Shown here one piece after another: positions 1-4,983 of a stretch of 15,282 nucleotides of DNA. Source of the DNA: an uncultured Lachnospiraceae bacterium (GTDB lineage Bacteria > Bacillota > Clostridia > Lachnospirales > Lachnospiraceae); the NCBI GenBank assembly GCA_910586315.1, contig CAJUIP010000057.1, forward strand, positions 1 to 15,282, written 5' to 3'. The position numbers and the translations under genes are program-made. Every line of letters starts with the position of its first letter. Position 1 is the stretch's first letter. The notes beneath the pieces are model-generated. The model was given only the letters and a program-made list of their open reading frames with translations, was not told the DNA's origin and made no database searches.

Positions 1-7
1 CAAGGGC

Positions 8-421
8 TTATTGTCTGCCGGACATGGGTATTTGCAGATAATCAATCAGGGCAGTTTCCAAAAGCCGGGAATAGTTTACCTTTTGTTCTTCTGCAATCCT
101 TTTCAGCCATGCCGGGAGAGTGATGTTTGTCTTTATACGTTCATTGTCACGTTTTGCCTTATAAAGGTCCGGATGGATTATCACTGGCATAACAACCATG
201 CCTTCGATTTCATCTTTGGGAAGTGAAAGCGAGGGTGCCGGGATTTCGTCCCCATCCTGTTCCAGTCCATACACATACAGGCTTGCCGCTTCTGCTGCCA
301 TTTGTCCCGCATGTGCGAGATTCTCACCATAGCTGAAACAGCCAGGGAGGTCAGGGAATGAAATGCCATAACTGCCATCTTCTCCAGGCTCTAATACTGC
401 GAGGTAGGTTATACTTAACAT
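8..421 (-). CDS. hicB: HicB family antitoxin
   Basis: Antitoxin partner of HicA; it neutralises the toxin and usually represses its own operon. The 137-residue protein has the HicB N-terminal fold (LAVLEPGEDGSYGISFPDLPG, the degenerate RNase-H-like core, about residues 6-26) and a C-terminal segment beginning NITLPAWLKRIAEEQ (about residues 100-130), typical of ribbon-helix-helix DNA-binding HicB tails. I start at ATG 421 because GAAAGGAG lies about 10 bases upstream; a longer in-frame reading from 487 would run back into the end of hicA and has no good ribosome binding site. It lies 44 bases downstream of hicA, in the usual toxin-first order. It is probably autoregulated through the repeats at 687-728. 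Confidence 0.9.
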   Translation of the reverse strand: MLSITYLAVLEPGEDGSYGISFPDLPGCFSYGENLAHAGQMAAEAASLYVYGLEQDGDEIPAPSLSLPKDEIEGMVVMPVIIHPDLYKAKRDNERIKTNITLPAWLKRIAEEQKVNYSRLLETALIDYLQIPMSGRQ

Positions 422-451
422 AGTCCATTGCTCCTTTCTATAAAACCATTG

Positions 452-480
452 CAGGCATGGGGCTGTTAAAGCCCCGCCTG
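452..480 (-). promoter_or_regulatory. hicA-hicB intercistronic stem-loop
   Basis: GGGGCT (459-464) pairs with AGCCCC (470-475) around a 5-base loop, and CAGGC (452-456) with GCCTG (476-480) across a 2-base bulge. The hairpin includes the hicA stop codon and ends about 20 bases before the hicB ribosome binding site. Only a short, offset T-run follows on the minus strand, so it could be a weak attenuator or an mRNA-stability element that sets the toxin:antitoxin ratio. The structure is seen; the function is inferred. Confidence 0.5.
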
Positions 481-648
481 TTTCCATATTTTGCTGAGTG
501 TTCCCGGTGGTATATCCTTTTTGCCATGTATCGCAACAGTTACTTTTCCGGGTTTTGTGGGGTGTTTAAGCTGCATGTGCGAGCCTTCCTGGTCAACTTC
601 ATACCATCCATCTTTATGAAGTATCTTTAGTACCTCTCGTGCTGTCAT
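466..648 (-). CDS. hicA: HicA family mRNA interferase toxin
   Basis: Small toxin (60 aa) with a double-stranded-RNA-binding-like fold that cleaves mRNA and halts growth when HicB is lost. The diagnostic parts are visible: N-terminal REVLKILHKDGWYEVDQEGSH, with the catalytic-type His24 in the GSH motif, then LKHP, the VTVAIHGKKDIPPGTL strand-turn and the C-terminal KIWKQAGL. Length is typical. AAGGAGG lies six bases upstream of the ATG, directly behind a consensus promoter. It is first in a two-gene operon with hicB. All expected residues are present, so the toxin is probably active. Confidence 0.93.
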   Translation of the reverse strand: MTAREVLKILHKDGWYEVDQEGSHMQLKHPTKPGKVTVAIHGKKDIPPGTLSKIWKQAGL

Positions 649-671
649 GTCTTAACCTCCTTACATTATAT

Positions 672-700
672 ATTATACTCCTTTTTTATACGCATGTCAA
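672..700 (-). promoter_or_regulatory. hicAB promoter (sigma-A type)
   Basis: On the minus strand there is a perfect TTGACA (695-700), a 17-base spacer and a perfect TATAAT (672-677), placed 24 bases before the hicA ATG. It overlaps one arm of the repeat cluster at 687-728, as expected for an autoregulated toxin-antitoxin promoter. Confidence 0.85.
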
Positions 701-728
701 TAGATTTTGCGTATAAATTATGCGTATT
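687..728. promoter_or_regulatory. Putative HicB operator repeats
   Basis: TATACGCA (687-694) and TGCGTATA (708-715) form a perfect inverted repeat that brackets the -35 box. A third copy of the half-site, TATGCGTA, follows at 719-726. The arrangement suggests cooperative repressor binding by HicB or the HicAB complex. The repeats are seen; the ligand is inferred from the general behaviour of hicAB loci. Confidence 0.55.
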
Positions 729-729
729 T

Positions 730-1255
730 TTTACAGAACATAGGATAGAAAACAGACTGGTAGCAGGAAATAAAGGAATCCCCACAAATGGGGAAAGCGT
801 AAAAGTGCGCTGTCTTGCTGCCGTCTTGCATTTTACCAGACGTTACCAAAACACAGAGTTACTATTGACTGCTTAAAGGTTCGATTTGAAATGTAATCTT
901 GCAGAGCAGAGCCACCCGGCCAGTACCCGGAATTTCCCGGGGGAATATGTGCGGCTTTCCTCTGGATAGCCCCCGGCGGCAATATTCCGATTTGAAATCG
1001 GAGAACTGATAAGGGCGGCTTTTCCGCTTTTCAGAATACCCACAGCAACACGCCACAAGCCCCTATTTTGGATTGTAACGGCATAGTTTTTATCATGCAA
1101 TACAGCACAAGCCCGATACGGGACAAATAGAGCCTTGCTAGAGTGCTTCTAAATGGCGGCGTTTGTCCTGCTTACTCCCCCTTGCTCATGCACTTTTCAT
1201 AGAGGGGGACTGCTCCAAAGAGAAAATCTAAAGCATGTTTAGAAGGCCTGAAGGT
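730..1255. other. Gene-free region with inverted repeats
   Basis: I see no convincing gene in this stretch: the short reading frames lack ribosome binding sites and recognisable sequence. It holds several small palindromes: CCCC-acaaat-GGGG at 780-793, TTCCC-gg-GGGAA at 934-945, a 17-base palindrome TTCCGATTTGAAATCGGA-type at 986-1002 (a partial copy, CGATTTGAAAT, sits at 882-892), and TCCCCCT/AGGGGGA at 1176-1182/1203-1209 enclosing a 20-base loop. It may be a non-coding end of the mobile element. Confidence 0.5.
765..776. repeat. Candidate att core, left copy (AGGAAATAAAGG)
   Basis: Direct repeat partner of 6614-6625. It lies between the hicAB control region and the gene-free stretch that would be the left end of the element. 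Position is plausible, but the repeat is short and unproven. Confidence 0.22.
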
Positions 1256-1259
1256 AGCA

Positions 1260-1817
1260 TCACATTCTCAGCTCTGTAAAGTCAATCCACAAATCGTCAT
1301 AGATATTGACCTTTATTTTCTCCTGGAAAGTGTAAGCAGCGGCGTTAAATTTATCTTGTTCCAGAAAATATACCCATACCGATTGATTCATAGGGTTTAC
1401 AATCCAGTACTCCCTCACTCCGGCGTCAGCATATAAGTTCAGCTTACGGATATAGTCATGGCTGGAATTGCTGGGAGAAACAATTTCCATAATCCAGTCT
1501 GGCGCCCCGGTACAGCCTCGGTCTGTCAGCTTATTGGGGTCACAGATAACGCTGATGTCAGGCTCCACCACGTTTCTGTCATCGTCTTCAAATAGCTTGA
1601 CAGCGAAGGGAGCCGGGTAGACTTTGCAAGGCCCCTTTTTGGAGTGTAGATAATTTCCAATCTCTAAATGCAGGAAAGATAATATTTCCTGGTGTATTCT
1701 GCTGGGAGCCGCCATGTAATAGATTTGGCCGTCAATCAGTTCGGCTCTGACGTCCTCCGGGAGGTTGTAGTAGTCTTCTTCTGTGTAAATGTTTGTACGG
1801 GCTAATGCTTCTGACAT
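1260..1817 (-). CDS. Uma2 family (DUF820) endonuclease-like protein
   Basis: A 185-residue protein of the Uma2/DUF820 family, a PD-(D/E)XK nuclease-fold group of uncertain physiological role, often found in accessory DNA. The family pattern is clear: E26/D29 near LIDGQIYYM, VEPDISVICD with Asp87, then PDWIMEIVSPS with Glu111-x-Val113 (the D...ExV core), and the YADAGVREYWIVNP motif. AGAAAGGAG lies 7 bases before the ATG. It starts 33 bases after the end of a mini-HTH gene and is the last gene of a leftward operon that appears to begin near 2607. The catalytic core looks intact. The biological substrate is unknown. Confidence 0.87.
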   Translation of the reverse strand: MSEALARTNIYTEEDYYNLPEDVRAELIDGQIYYMAAPSRIHQEILSFLHLEIGNYLHSKKGPCKVYPAPFAVKLFEDDDRNVVEPDISVICDPNKLTDRGCTGAPDWIMEIVSPSNSSHDYIRKLNLYADAGVREYWIVNPMNQSVWVYFLEQDKFNAAAYTFQEKIKVNIYDDLWIDFTELRM

Positions 1818-1849
1818 AGTAATGCTCCTTTCTGGGGGTTATGGGGAAT

Positions 1850-2056
1850 TTAAACGGCTTCCTGTGTATCATTCAAGATAAACCGTGCATCAAAAGTGCA
1901 GTTTAAAGCTTTTGCAATGTCCAAAAGTTCTTTTTCTGAAAAATTGTCTCTTGTCATTTTATTAGACATATTTTGTCTGGATTGTCCGGTTTTTTCGGCC
2001 AACTGTGCGAGAGTCATATTACGGCGTTTGAGGACAATTTTGATTTTCTCGCCCAT
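1850..2056 (-). CDS. Mini helix-turn-helix (XRE/Cro-like) regulator
   Basis: A 68-residue protein that is almost entirely one helix-turn-helix: MTLAQLAEKTGQSRQNMSNKM (residues 14-34), followed by FSEKELLDIAKALNC and a short C-terminal strand FILND. It is a homologue of the proteins at 2392-2607 and 3020-3247, with the same order of HTH, FxxxDLxxIA and C-terminal strand. It is a likely DNA-binding repressor of the element. No clear Shine-Dalgarno sequence precedes the ATG, so expression may depend on readthrough from the upstream unit, whose broken gene ends 23 bases earlier. A 10-base tandem repeat (2072-2091) sits just upstream. Confidence 0.75.
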   Translation of the reverse strand: MGEKIKIVLKRRNMTLAQLAEKTGQSRQNMSNKMTRDNFSEKELLDIAKALNCTFDARFILNDTQEAV

Positions 2057-2071
2057 TGTGATACTGTTTTC

Positions 2072-2091
2072 AGAATTGTTAAGAATTGTTA
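2072..2091. repeat. 10-bp tandem repeat AGAATTGTTA x2
   Basis: Two exact, adjacent copies of AGAATTGTTA (2072-2081 and 2082-2091) lie 16 bases upstream of the minus-strand HTH gene that starts at 2056. They overlap the end of the broken HNH-like gene. They could be a regulator binding site spaced by one helical turn, or replication slippage in a decaying gene. Confidence 0.6.
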
Positions 2092-2376
2092 ATGTGTACT
2101 CTACTGCTATTTATAGATGATGTTACCCATTGGCAATTATCAGGGGAATATTCCTTGCTACTGTCTATACGGTCAATAGTTTATTTTTCATTGTAACCAT
2201 GACTTTAAAGACCAATCAAAGAAGTTTTGCAAGCCGTTATCCCCTAACCAGTCATCACAGATAGTAATGCCTTTGCCGCCGTACCATTGATAGTGCTGGT
2301 TGTTTGGGTTGTAACAGCGTTGTTTCATACCAGAGTAGATGCTGTATAATCGAGTTTTACTTAATCCGTGTTCCAT
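2079..2376 (-). pseudogene. Broken HNH/AP2-like phage protein
   Basis: The intact N-terminus (ATG 2376, with GAGGAAA upstream) reads GLSKTRLYSIYSGMKQRC, then NPNNQHYQWYGGKGITIC and FDWSLK, a pattern known from phage HNH/AP2-domain-associated proteins (xLYxIWxxMKxRCYNPNxxxYxxYGGxGI). In this frame the protein ends at 2188 after 62 residues. One extra base near 2202 restores the rest of the family: HGYNEK, a stop codon (TAA 2181-2183) where Leu is expected, then TIDRIDSSKEYSPDNCQWVT, ending at a second stop at 2079. So the gene carries one frameshift and one nonsense codon. It lies in the leftward operon between two mini-HTH genes, 15 bases after the first. The reconstruction is direct translation; the family assignment is from memory. 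Confidence 0.8.
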
Positions 2377-2391
2377 AGATAAATTTCCTCA

Positions 2392-2607
2392 TTAATCTGT
2401 TACTCTGTTACCGTCTGGCAGAATAAATGAACCCTCATATTTACACCCCGCCGCCTCTGCCACCTTTTTTAAATCGGCAGGAGTAAAACCCTCTCTTTTC
2501 ATTTTTTGGCTGAACGCTTGCGGACTTGTGCCACATAGCCTAGCCAATTCAGAAACACTTATATTCAGTTTAACGCAGAGGATTTTTAATTGTTCCGATA
2601 CCGCCAT
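2392..2607 (-). CDS. Mini helix-turn-helix (XRE/Cro-like) regulator
   Basis: A 71-residue single-domain HTH protein: ISVSELARLCGTSPQAFSQKM forms the helix-turn-helix, followed by GFTPADLKKVAEAAGC and a C-terminal FILPDGN strand. I chose ATG 2607, with AGAGAGG about seven bases upstream, over a GTG three codons earlier that is too close to that site. It is first in the leftward operon and faces the divergent operator region at 2633-2733, so it is the best candidate for the element's repressor, acting like CI or Cro. It is paralogous to the HTH proteins at 1850-2056 and 3020-3247. Confidence 0.82.
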   Translation of the reverse strand: MAVSEQLKILCVKLNISVSELARLCGTSPQAFSQKMKREGFTPADLKKVAEAAGCKYEGSFILPDGNRVTD

Positions 2608-2632
2608 TTGTTTCACCTCTCTTTCTACCTCT

Positions 2633-2661
2633 ATTATAAACGATTATATTTCAAATCACAA
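2633..2661 (-). promoter_or_regulatory. Leftward promoter of the element switch
   Basis: On the minus strand TTGTGA (2656-2661), a 17-base spacer and TATAAT (2633-2638) precede the HTH gene starting at 2607. The spacer carries TAAACG at 2637-2642, a half-site also found in the opposing promoter. This suggests that one repressor controls both directions. Confidence 0.6.
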
Positions 2662-2704
2662 TAGAAATATTTTAAAAATAAATGAAAGAGTTTAAACAAA
2701 GGTA

Positions 2705-2733
2705 TTGACATTTTAAACGTAATCGTTTATACT
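2705..2733 (+). promoter_or_regulatory. Rightward promoter of the element switch
   Basis: Perfect TTGACA (2705-2710), a 17-base spacer and TATACT (2728-2733). The spacer contains the perfect inverted repeat TAAACG-taat-CGTTTA (2714-2729), a classic position for a repressor that blocks polymerase. Transcription would begin near 2740, at the start of the first structured leader. Confidence 0.8.
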
Positions 2734-2740
2734 TATATCA

Positions 2741-2906
2741 TCAACAGAGAGGAACACAGCAGCCAAGGTGGACGGGAGTACCGAAAGGGAAAGCAAGAAC
2801 GCAAGGTAACACCGGGAAACAGGATAAGGGAGATTGAGATGCCGCATAAGCCGCTAGATGCTTAAAGCCTGCCGGGGCTGCCCTAAAACCTCTTGAAATT
2901 GAAAGG
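2741..2906 (+). ncRNA. Structured leader RNA, copy A
   Basis: A long untranslated stretch between a strong promoter and the next coding signals. GCAGCC (2759-2764) can pair with GGCTGC (2876-2881) to close the element. CCGG-gaaa-CAGG (2812-2823) can pair with CCTGCCGG (2868-2875), which directly abuts the closing helix, and TAAGC (2847-2851) can pair with GCTTA. It shares blocks with copy B at 3372-3532: GGGAGxxCCGAAAG (2774-2787), AGCCG..AGATGCT (from 2849) and GGGGCTGCCxxAAAACC (from 2874). It ends just before a GAAAGGAG site. I do not recognise the RNA family. A cis-regulatory RNA, antiterminator or ribozyme are all possible. Confidence 0.6.
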
Positions 2907-2918
2907 AGATAGGACAGT

Positions 2919-2993
2919 ATACAAAATACTCTATTTGATGAAGTAAATAACGAAAACGCTTTAAAAATTCATTCAAGTGTGTTATTATGGTGA
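2919..2993 (+). other. Possible leader peptide or decayed start (ATA codon)
   Basis: GAAAGGAGATAGG (2901-2913) is well spaced from an ATA codon at 2919, which opens 24 codons (xQNTLFDEVNNENALKIHSS...) ending at TGA 2991-2993. There is no ATG in this position. It could be a leader peptide using a rare start, a gene remnant whose start mutated, or chance. It follows leader A and precedes the HTH gene at 3020. Confidence 0.25.
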
Positions 2994-3019
2994 TATCCAT
3001 AAAGGAAGGAGGCAACCAT

Positions 3020-3247
3020 ATGCCGATAACTGATAAAGTGAAGGCTGCTATGGTTGTCCGTGGGAAAGGGAATAAGGAGCTTGCACAGTATCTTGGAATC
3101 ACAGACCAGTCCCTCAGCAATAAGCTAAACCGGGGGAGTTTTTCAGCGGAGGACCTGATAAAGATAGCAGATTTTACAGAGGCAACGCTGGCACTGGAGT
3201 TTGATGATGGGAGCAAGATAGCTTTCTCACTGGATGACATCAGATAA
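3020..3247 (+). CDS. Mini helix-turn-helix (XRE/Cro-like) regulator
   Basis: A 75-residue protein made of one HTH domain: GKGNKELAQYLGITDQSLSNKL (about residues 15-36), then FSAEDLIKIADFTEATLALEF and a C-terminal strand ending in SLDDIR. AAGGAGG lies six bases before the ATG at 3020, which I prefer to an in-frame ATG at 2987 that lacks a site. It is alone in its transcript: promoter 2705-2733, a leader of about 280 bases, and a strong terminator at 3268-3300. It faces the minus-strand HTH genes in a phage-like switch arrangement and may be the Cro-like member. It is similar in layout to the proteins at 1850-2056 and 2392-2607. Confidence 0.82.
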   Translation: MPITDKVKAAMVVRGKGNKELAQYLGITDQSLSNKLNRGSFSAEDLIKIADFTEATLALEFDDGSKIAFSLDDIR

Positions 3248-3267
3248 TAGCAGAAGCCAAAGGCAGA

Positions 3268-3300
3268 GGACACTTGATTGATAAGTGTCCTTTTTGTTTT
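3268..3300 (+). terminator. Rho-independent terminator after HTH gene
   Basis: GGACACTT (3268-3275) and AAGTGTCC (3283-3290) form a perfect 8-bp stem with a 7-base loop, followed by TTTTTGTTTT. It separates the HTH transcript from the promoter and leader of the following operon. Confidence 0.92.
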
Positions 3301-3335
3301 GAGTAAAAAATCCATCAAAAACGTGTAAAAACTAC

Positions 3336-3364
3336 TTGACAATATACTCGAAATAGTGTAATAT
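3336..3364 (+). promoter_or_regulatory. Promoter of the small-gene/integrase operon
   Basis: Perfect TTGACA (3336-3341), a 17-base spacer and TAATAT (3359-3364), an imperfect -10 box. The spacer contains a loose inverted repeat (ACT-cgaaat-AGT, 3346-3357), a possible operator. The next features are leader copy B and the gene at 3533. Confidence 0.65.
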
Positions 3365-3371
3365 ATAACCA

Positions 3372-3532
3372 TAAACAAAAGGAAATTCACAAAAGCAGCC
3401 GGGAGAGCCGAAAGCCCCCGAAACCATGAGCCATATCCCCGTGAGGAGGAACCCACAGCGAGGCGAACAATAGCCGGGAAGATGCTCATGGGGCTGCCAG
3501 AAAACCACTTAACCGATAGAAAGGAAAACATT
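3372..3532 (+). ncRNA. Structured leader RNA, copy B
   Basis: Homologue of leader A. GCAGCC (3395-3400) pairs with GGCTGC (3492-3497). Directly inside, CCATGAGC (3424-3431) pairs perfectly with GCTCATGG (3484-3491), so the two 3' strands are contiguous and could stack. Inside that, CC-GTGA-GG (3439-3446) gives a GNRA-type tetraloop hairpin. Shared blocks with copy A: GGGAGxxCCGAAAG (3401-3414), AGCCG...AGATGCT (from 3472) and GGGGCTGCCxxAAAACCxCTT (3490-3510). It ends at the GAAAGGA ribosome binding site of the gene at 3533. The middle differs between copies, as expected if the ends carry the conserved function. Confidence 0.65.
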
Positions 3533-3808
3533 ATGGGAGAAAGAGCATTGCAGAACCGCATCATGAAACTGAGAGAGCTGGAGGCCCAGCAGAAGGCTCT
3601 GGAGGAGCAGGCCGAGAAAATCAGGCAGGAGATCAAGGCTGACATGGAAGCCAAGCAGGTAGAGGAGATGAAAGCTGGTTCCTTTGTTATCAGGTGGAAA
3701 ACCATACTCAGCAGTCGCCTGGATGGGAAAGCCCTGAAAGCAGCCCTGCCAGAGATTTACAACCAATATTGCAAGGCCAGTGAGAGCCGCCGTTTTACCA
3801 TTGCTTAA
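3533..3808 (+). CDS. Small coiled-coil protein, unknown function
   Basis: A 91-residue protein. Residues about 2-45 (RALQNRIMKLRELEAQQKAL and onward to an EQAEKIRQEIKADMEAK stretch) form a charged, heptad-like coiled coil. The C-terminal half has FVIRWKTILSSRLDGKALK and ends SESRRFTIA. I recall similar unannotated proteins in clostridial phages and integrative elements but know no function; a DNA-recombination accessory role is only a guess. The start is ATG 3533, with AAAGGAAAAC upstream. It is first in the operon behind leader B, 14 bases before the next gene. Confidence 0.8.
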   Translation: MGERALQNRIMKLRELEAQQKALEEQAEKIRQEIKADMEAKQVEEMKAGSFVIRWKTILSSRLDGKALKAALPEIYNQYCKASESRRFTIA

Positions 3809-3822
3809 GCAAAGGAGGCATT

Positions 3823-3999
3823 ATGAGATACCGCATTGAGTACACAGGAGGCCGCCACAGCACCCTTGTGGATAACCGCCAGGAGCTGCTTAAACAGATA
3901 AAGGCGGCGGCTCCCGGAACCATTGAGGATATCAGAAAGCTATACACGAATGGTGTCTCTGATTCCGTCATGGAAAAATATGAGCAGTACCTGAAATAG
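3823..3999 (+). CDS. Small protein, unknown function (58 aa)
   Basis: A short reading frame of 58 codons starting MRYRIEYTGGRHSTLVDN and ending KYEQYLK. A strong AAAGGAGG lies four bases before the ATG, and the gene begins 14 bases after the preceding stop, so translation is well supported. The sequence suggests a beta-strand start followed by helices (RQELLKQIKAAAPGTIEDIR). There is no membrane segment or signal peptide. Function is not recognised. It is second in the integrase operon and is followed by the four-hairpin leader. Confidence 0.78.
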   Translation: MRYRIEYTGGRHSTLVDNRQELLKQIKAAAPGTIEDIRKLYTNGVSDSVMEKYEQYLK

Positions 4000-4003
4000 A
4001 AAA

Positions 4004-4108
4004 TGCTCTTACCAGAGCGGCAACTCCGGTAAGAGCAAGTAACCCGATAATCAGTCAAAAGGGTTATGCAGGAAGTATACCATTCCTGCTGCCCTCTGTA
4101 AAGAGAGG
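4004..4108 (+). promoter_or_regulatory. Four consecutive stem-loops before the gene at 4120
   Basis: Four perfect stems lie end to end. TGCTCTTACC/GGTAAGAGCA (4004-4013/4028-4037) has an inner GAG/CTC. TAACCC/GGGTTA is at 4040-4045/4061-4066, GCAGGAA/TTCCTGC at 4068-4074/4083-4089 and CCTCT/AGAGG at 4093-4097/4104-4108. None is followed by a T-run, so they are not simple terminators. The last stem holds the AGAGAGG ribosome binding site, which suggests translational control. Confidence 0.7.
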
Positions 4109-4119
4109 ATTTGAGAGAA

Positions 4120-4491
4120 ATGCATAGATTGAACATTGACAACGAGAGCCTGGAGTATATAGAGGGAGACCCAATAGCGGCCTCTGGCATGATTACGGTG
4201 TTGAGCGAGAAACACAACATTCTTTCAATCAGCCAGGAGGCCGTACCGGAACACCTGCAGGGCCACACTTTGATTGTCTATTTGCAGGAAAGAGATTGTA
4301 TTGTCCTGGCTGGGTGGGCAGAAAATACGACTCTCATTGCAGAACTGGTGGCAGAGTATCTGGAACTTTCACCTTCTCAGTATGCAAGAGCTCTGGAGGC
4401 TCCGGCTTATGTAGGAATGTCTGGTATTGATTTAGAGATATGGAAGACCCTGGAAGGTATTTACCGGATCAGGAACGGAACTAGAGAATAG
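4120..4491 (+). CDS. Protein of unknown function (123 aa)
   Basis: A soluble, acidic protein of 123 residues beginning MHRLNIDNESLEYIEGD. It has alternating strand-like segments (GMITVLSEKHNILSIS, TLIVYLQERDCIVLAGW) followed by helices (TTLIAELVAEYLELS). No motif is recognised and there is no membrane segment. I start at ATG 4120; a TTG at 4111 in the same frame would add three residues but sits one base from the AGAGAGG site. That site lies inside the fourth hairpin of the leader. It is the third gene of the operon. Confidence 0.75.
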   Translation: MHRLNIDNESLEYIEGDPIAASGMITVLSEKHNILSISQEAVPEHLQGHTLIVYLQERDCIVLAGWAENTTLIAELVAEYLELSPSQYARALEAPAYVGMSGIDLEIWKTLEGIYRIRNGTRE

Positions 4492-4502
4492 ACAAAAGAT
4501 AA

Positions 4503-4541
4503 GACAGGTAACAGAGGGGCACTATCCTCTCTGTCCCTGTC
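4503..4541 (+). promoter_or_regulatory. Stem-loop before the gene at 4563
   Basis: GACAGG (4503-4508) pairs with CCTGTC (4536-4541); after a small internal loop ACAGAGGGG (4511-4519) pairs with CCTCTCTGT (4526-4534), including one G-T wobble, around a 6-base loop. It ends nine bases before the GGAAAGGAG ribosome binding site and has no T-run. Like the other stem-loops in this operon it lies directly before a coding start. Confidence 0.65.
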
Positions 4542-4562
4542 AAAGGAAAGGAGCAAGGCAGG

Positions 4563-4934
4563 ATGGCAAAGGATTTATTAAAGACCATGAAGATCCTGAC
4601 AAGCAAGCACCAGAAGCTTTCCCTGATTGAGGTTAGAAAGTATGATTCTGATCATGAAAAGGCTATGGATGTGATAGTAGATTTACAAAACCAATATGAG
4701 ACTATAGAGACTATAGATGACTTACTGGATGCACTGGATGAAGTAGAGATCACCCCGGCCAACCTTGCCTATGTGGCGGGGCTGGCAGACTGTCTCTTAA
4801 TTCTGGACCGACTGGCTGGGATGCTTCGGAGGAAGGTCTGCCATCTTGTACACAGCGCCGTTCTGGTGGACATGGATCAGTACCGGTTAAACCATGCCGG
4901 GGGGAAACTGGAAACGGTGGATACAGTATTTTAA
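4563..4934 (+). CDS. Helical protein of unknown function (123 aa)
   Basis: The protein starts MAKDLLKTMKILTSKHQKLS and appears mostly helical. It has an acidic middle section (YETIETIDDLLDALDEVEI) and a moderately hydrophobic helix (LAYVAGLADCLLILDRLAGML) that is too broken by charges to be a clear membrane span. GAAAGGAG lies upstream of the ATG, behind a 39-base hairpin. No known family is recognised. It is the fourth gene of the operon, 49 bases before the next. Confidence 0.75.
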   Translation: MAKDLLKTMKILTSKHQKLSLIEVRKYDSDHEKAMDVIVDLQNQYETIETIDDLLDALDEVEITPANLAYVAGLADCLLILDRLAGMLRRKVCHLVHSAVLVDMDQYRLNHAGGKLETVDTVF

Positions 4935-4983
4935 CACAGACAGCTTGCCCGCCCCGGAGGTTACGAGGGCAGAAAGGAAGACC

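Noticed and set aside
694..1100. Short frames on both strands in the gene-free region
   Set aside because: None has a Shine-Dalgarno site or recognisable sequence, and the plus-strand one starts inside the hicAB promoter.
2741..3532. Hammerhead, twister or HDV-like ribozyme in the leaders
   Set aside because: No CUGANGA/GAAA hammerhead core is present, and the nested helices do not follow the HDV double-pseudoknot order. I could not match a known ribozyme, so no ribozyme is called.
2854..3705. Long open frame of 283 codons on the minus strand
   Set aside because: It runs antisense across the HTH gene, its terminator, both leaders and the start of the 3533 gene. It has no ribosome binding site, its product is a Ser/Phe-rich low-complexity chain, and the plus-strand signals explain the region.
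3795..4268. Minus-strand frame of 157 codons
   Set aside because: It is antisense to the genes at 3823 and 4120 and to the hairpin array, has a Ser/Cys/Arg-rich composition typical of a shadow frame, and no ribosome binding site.
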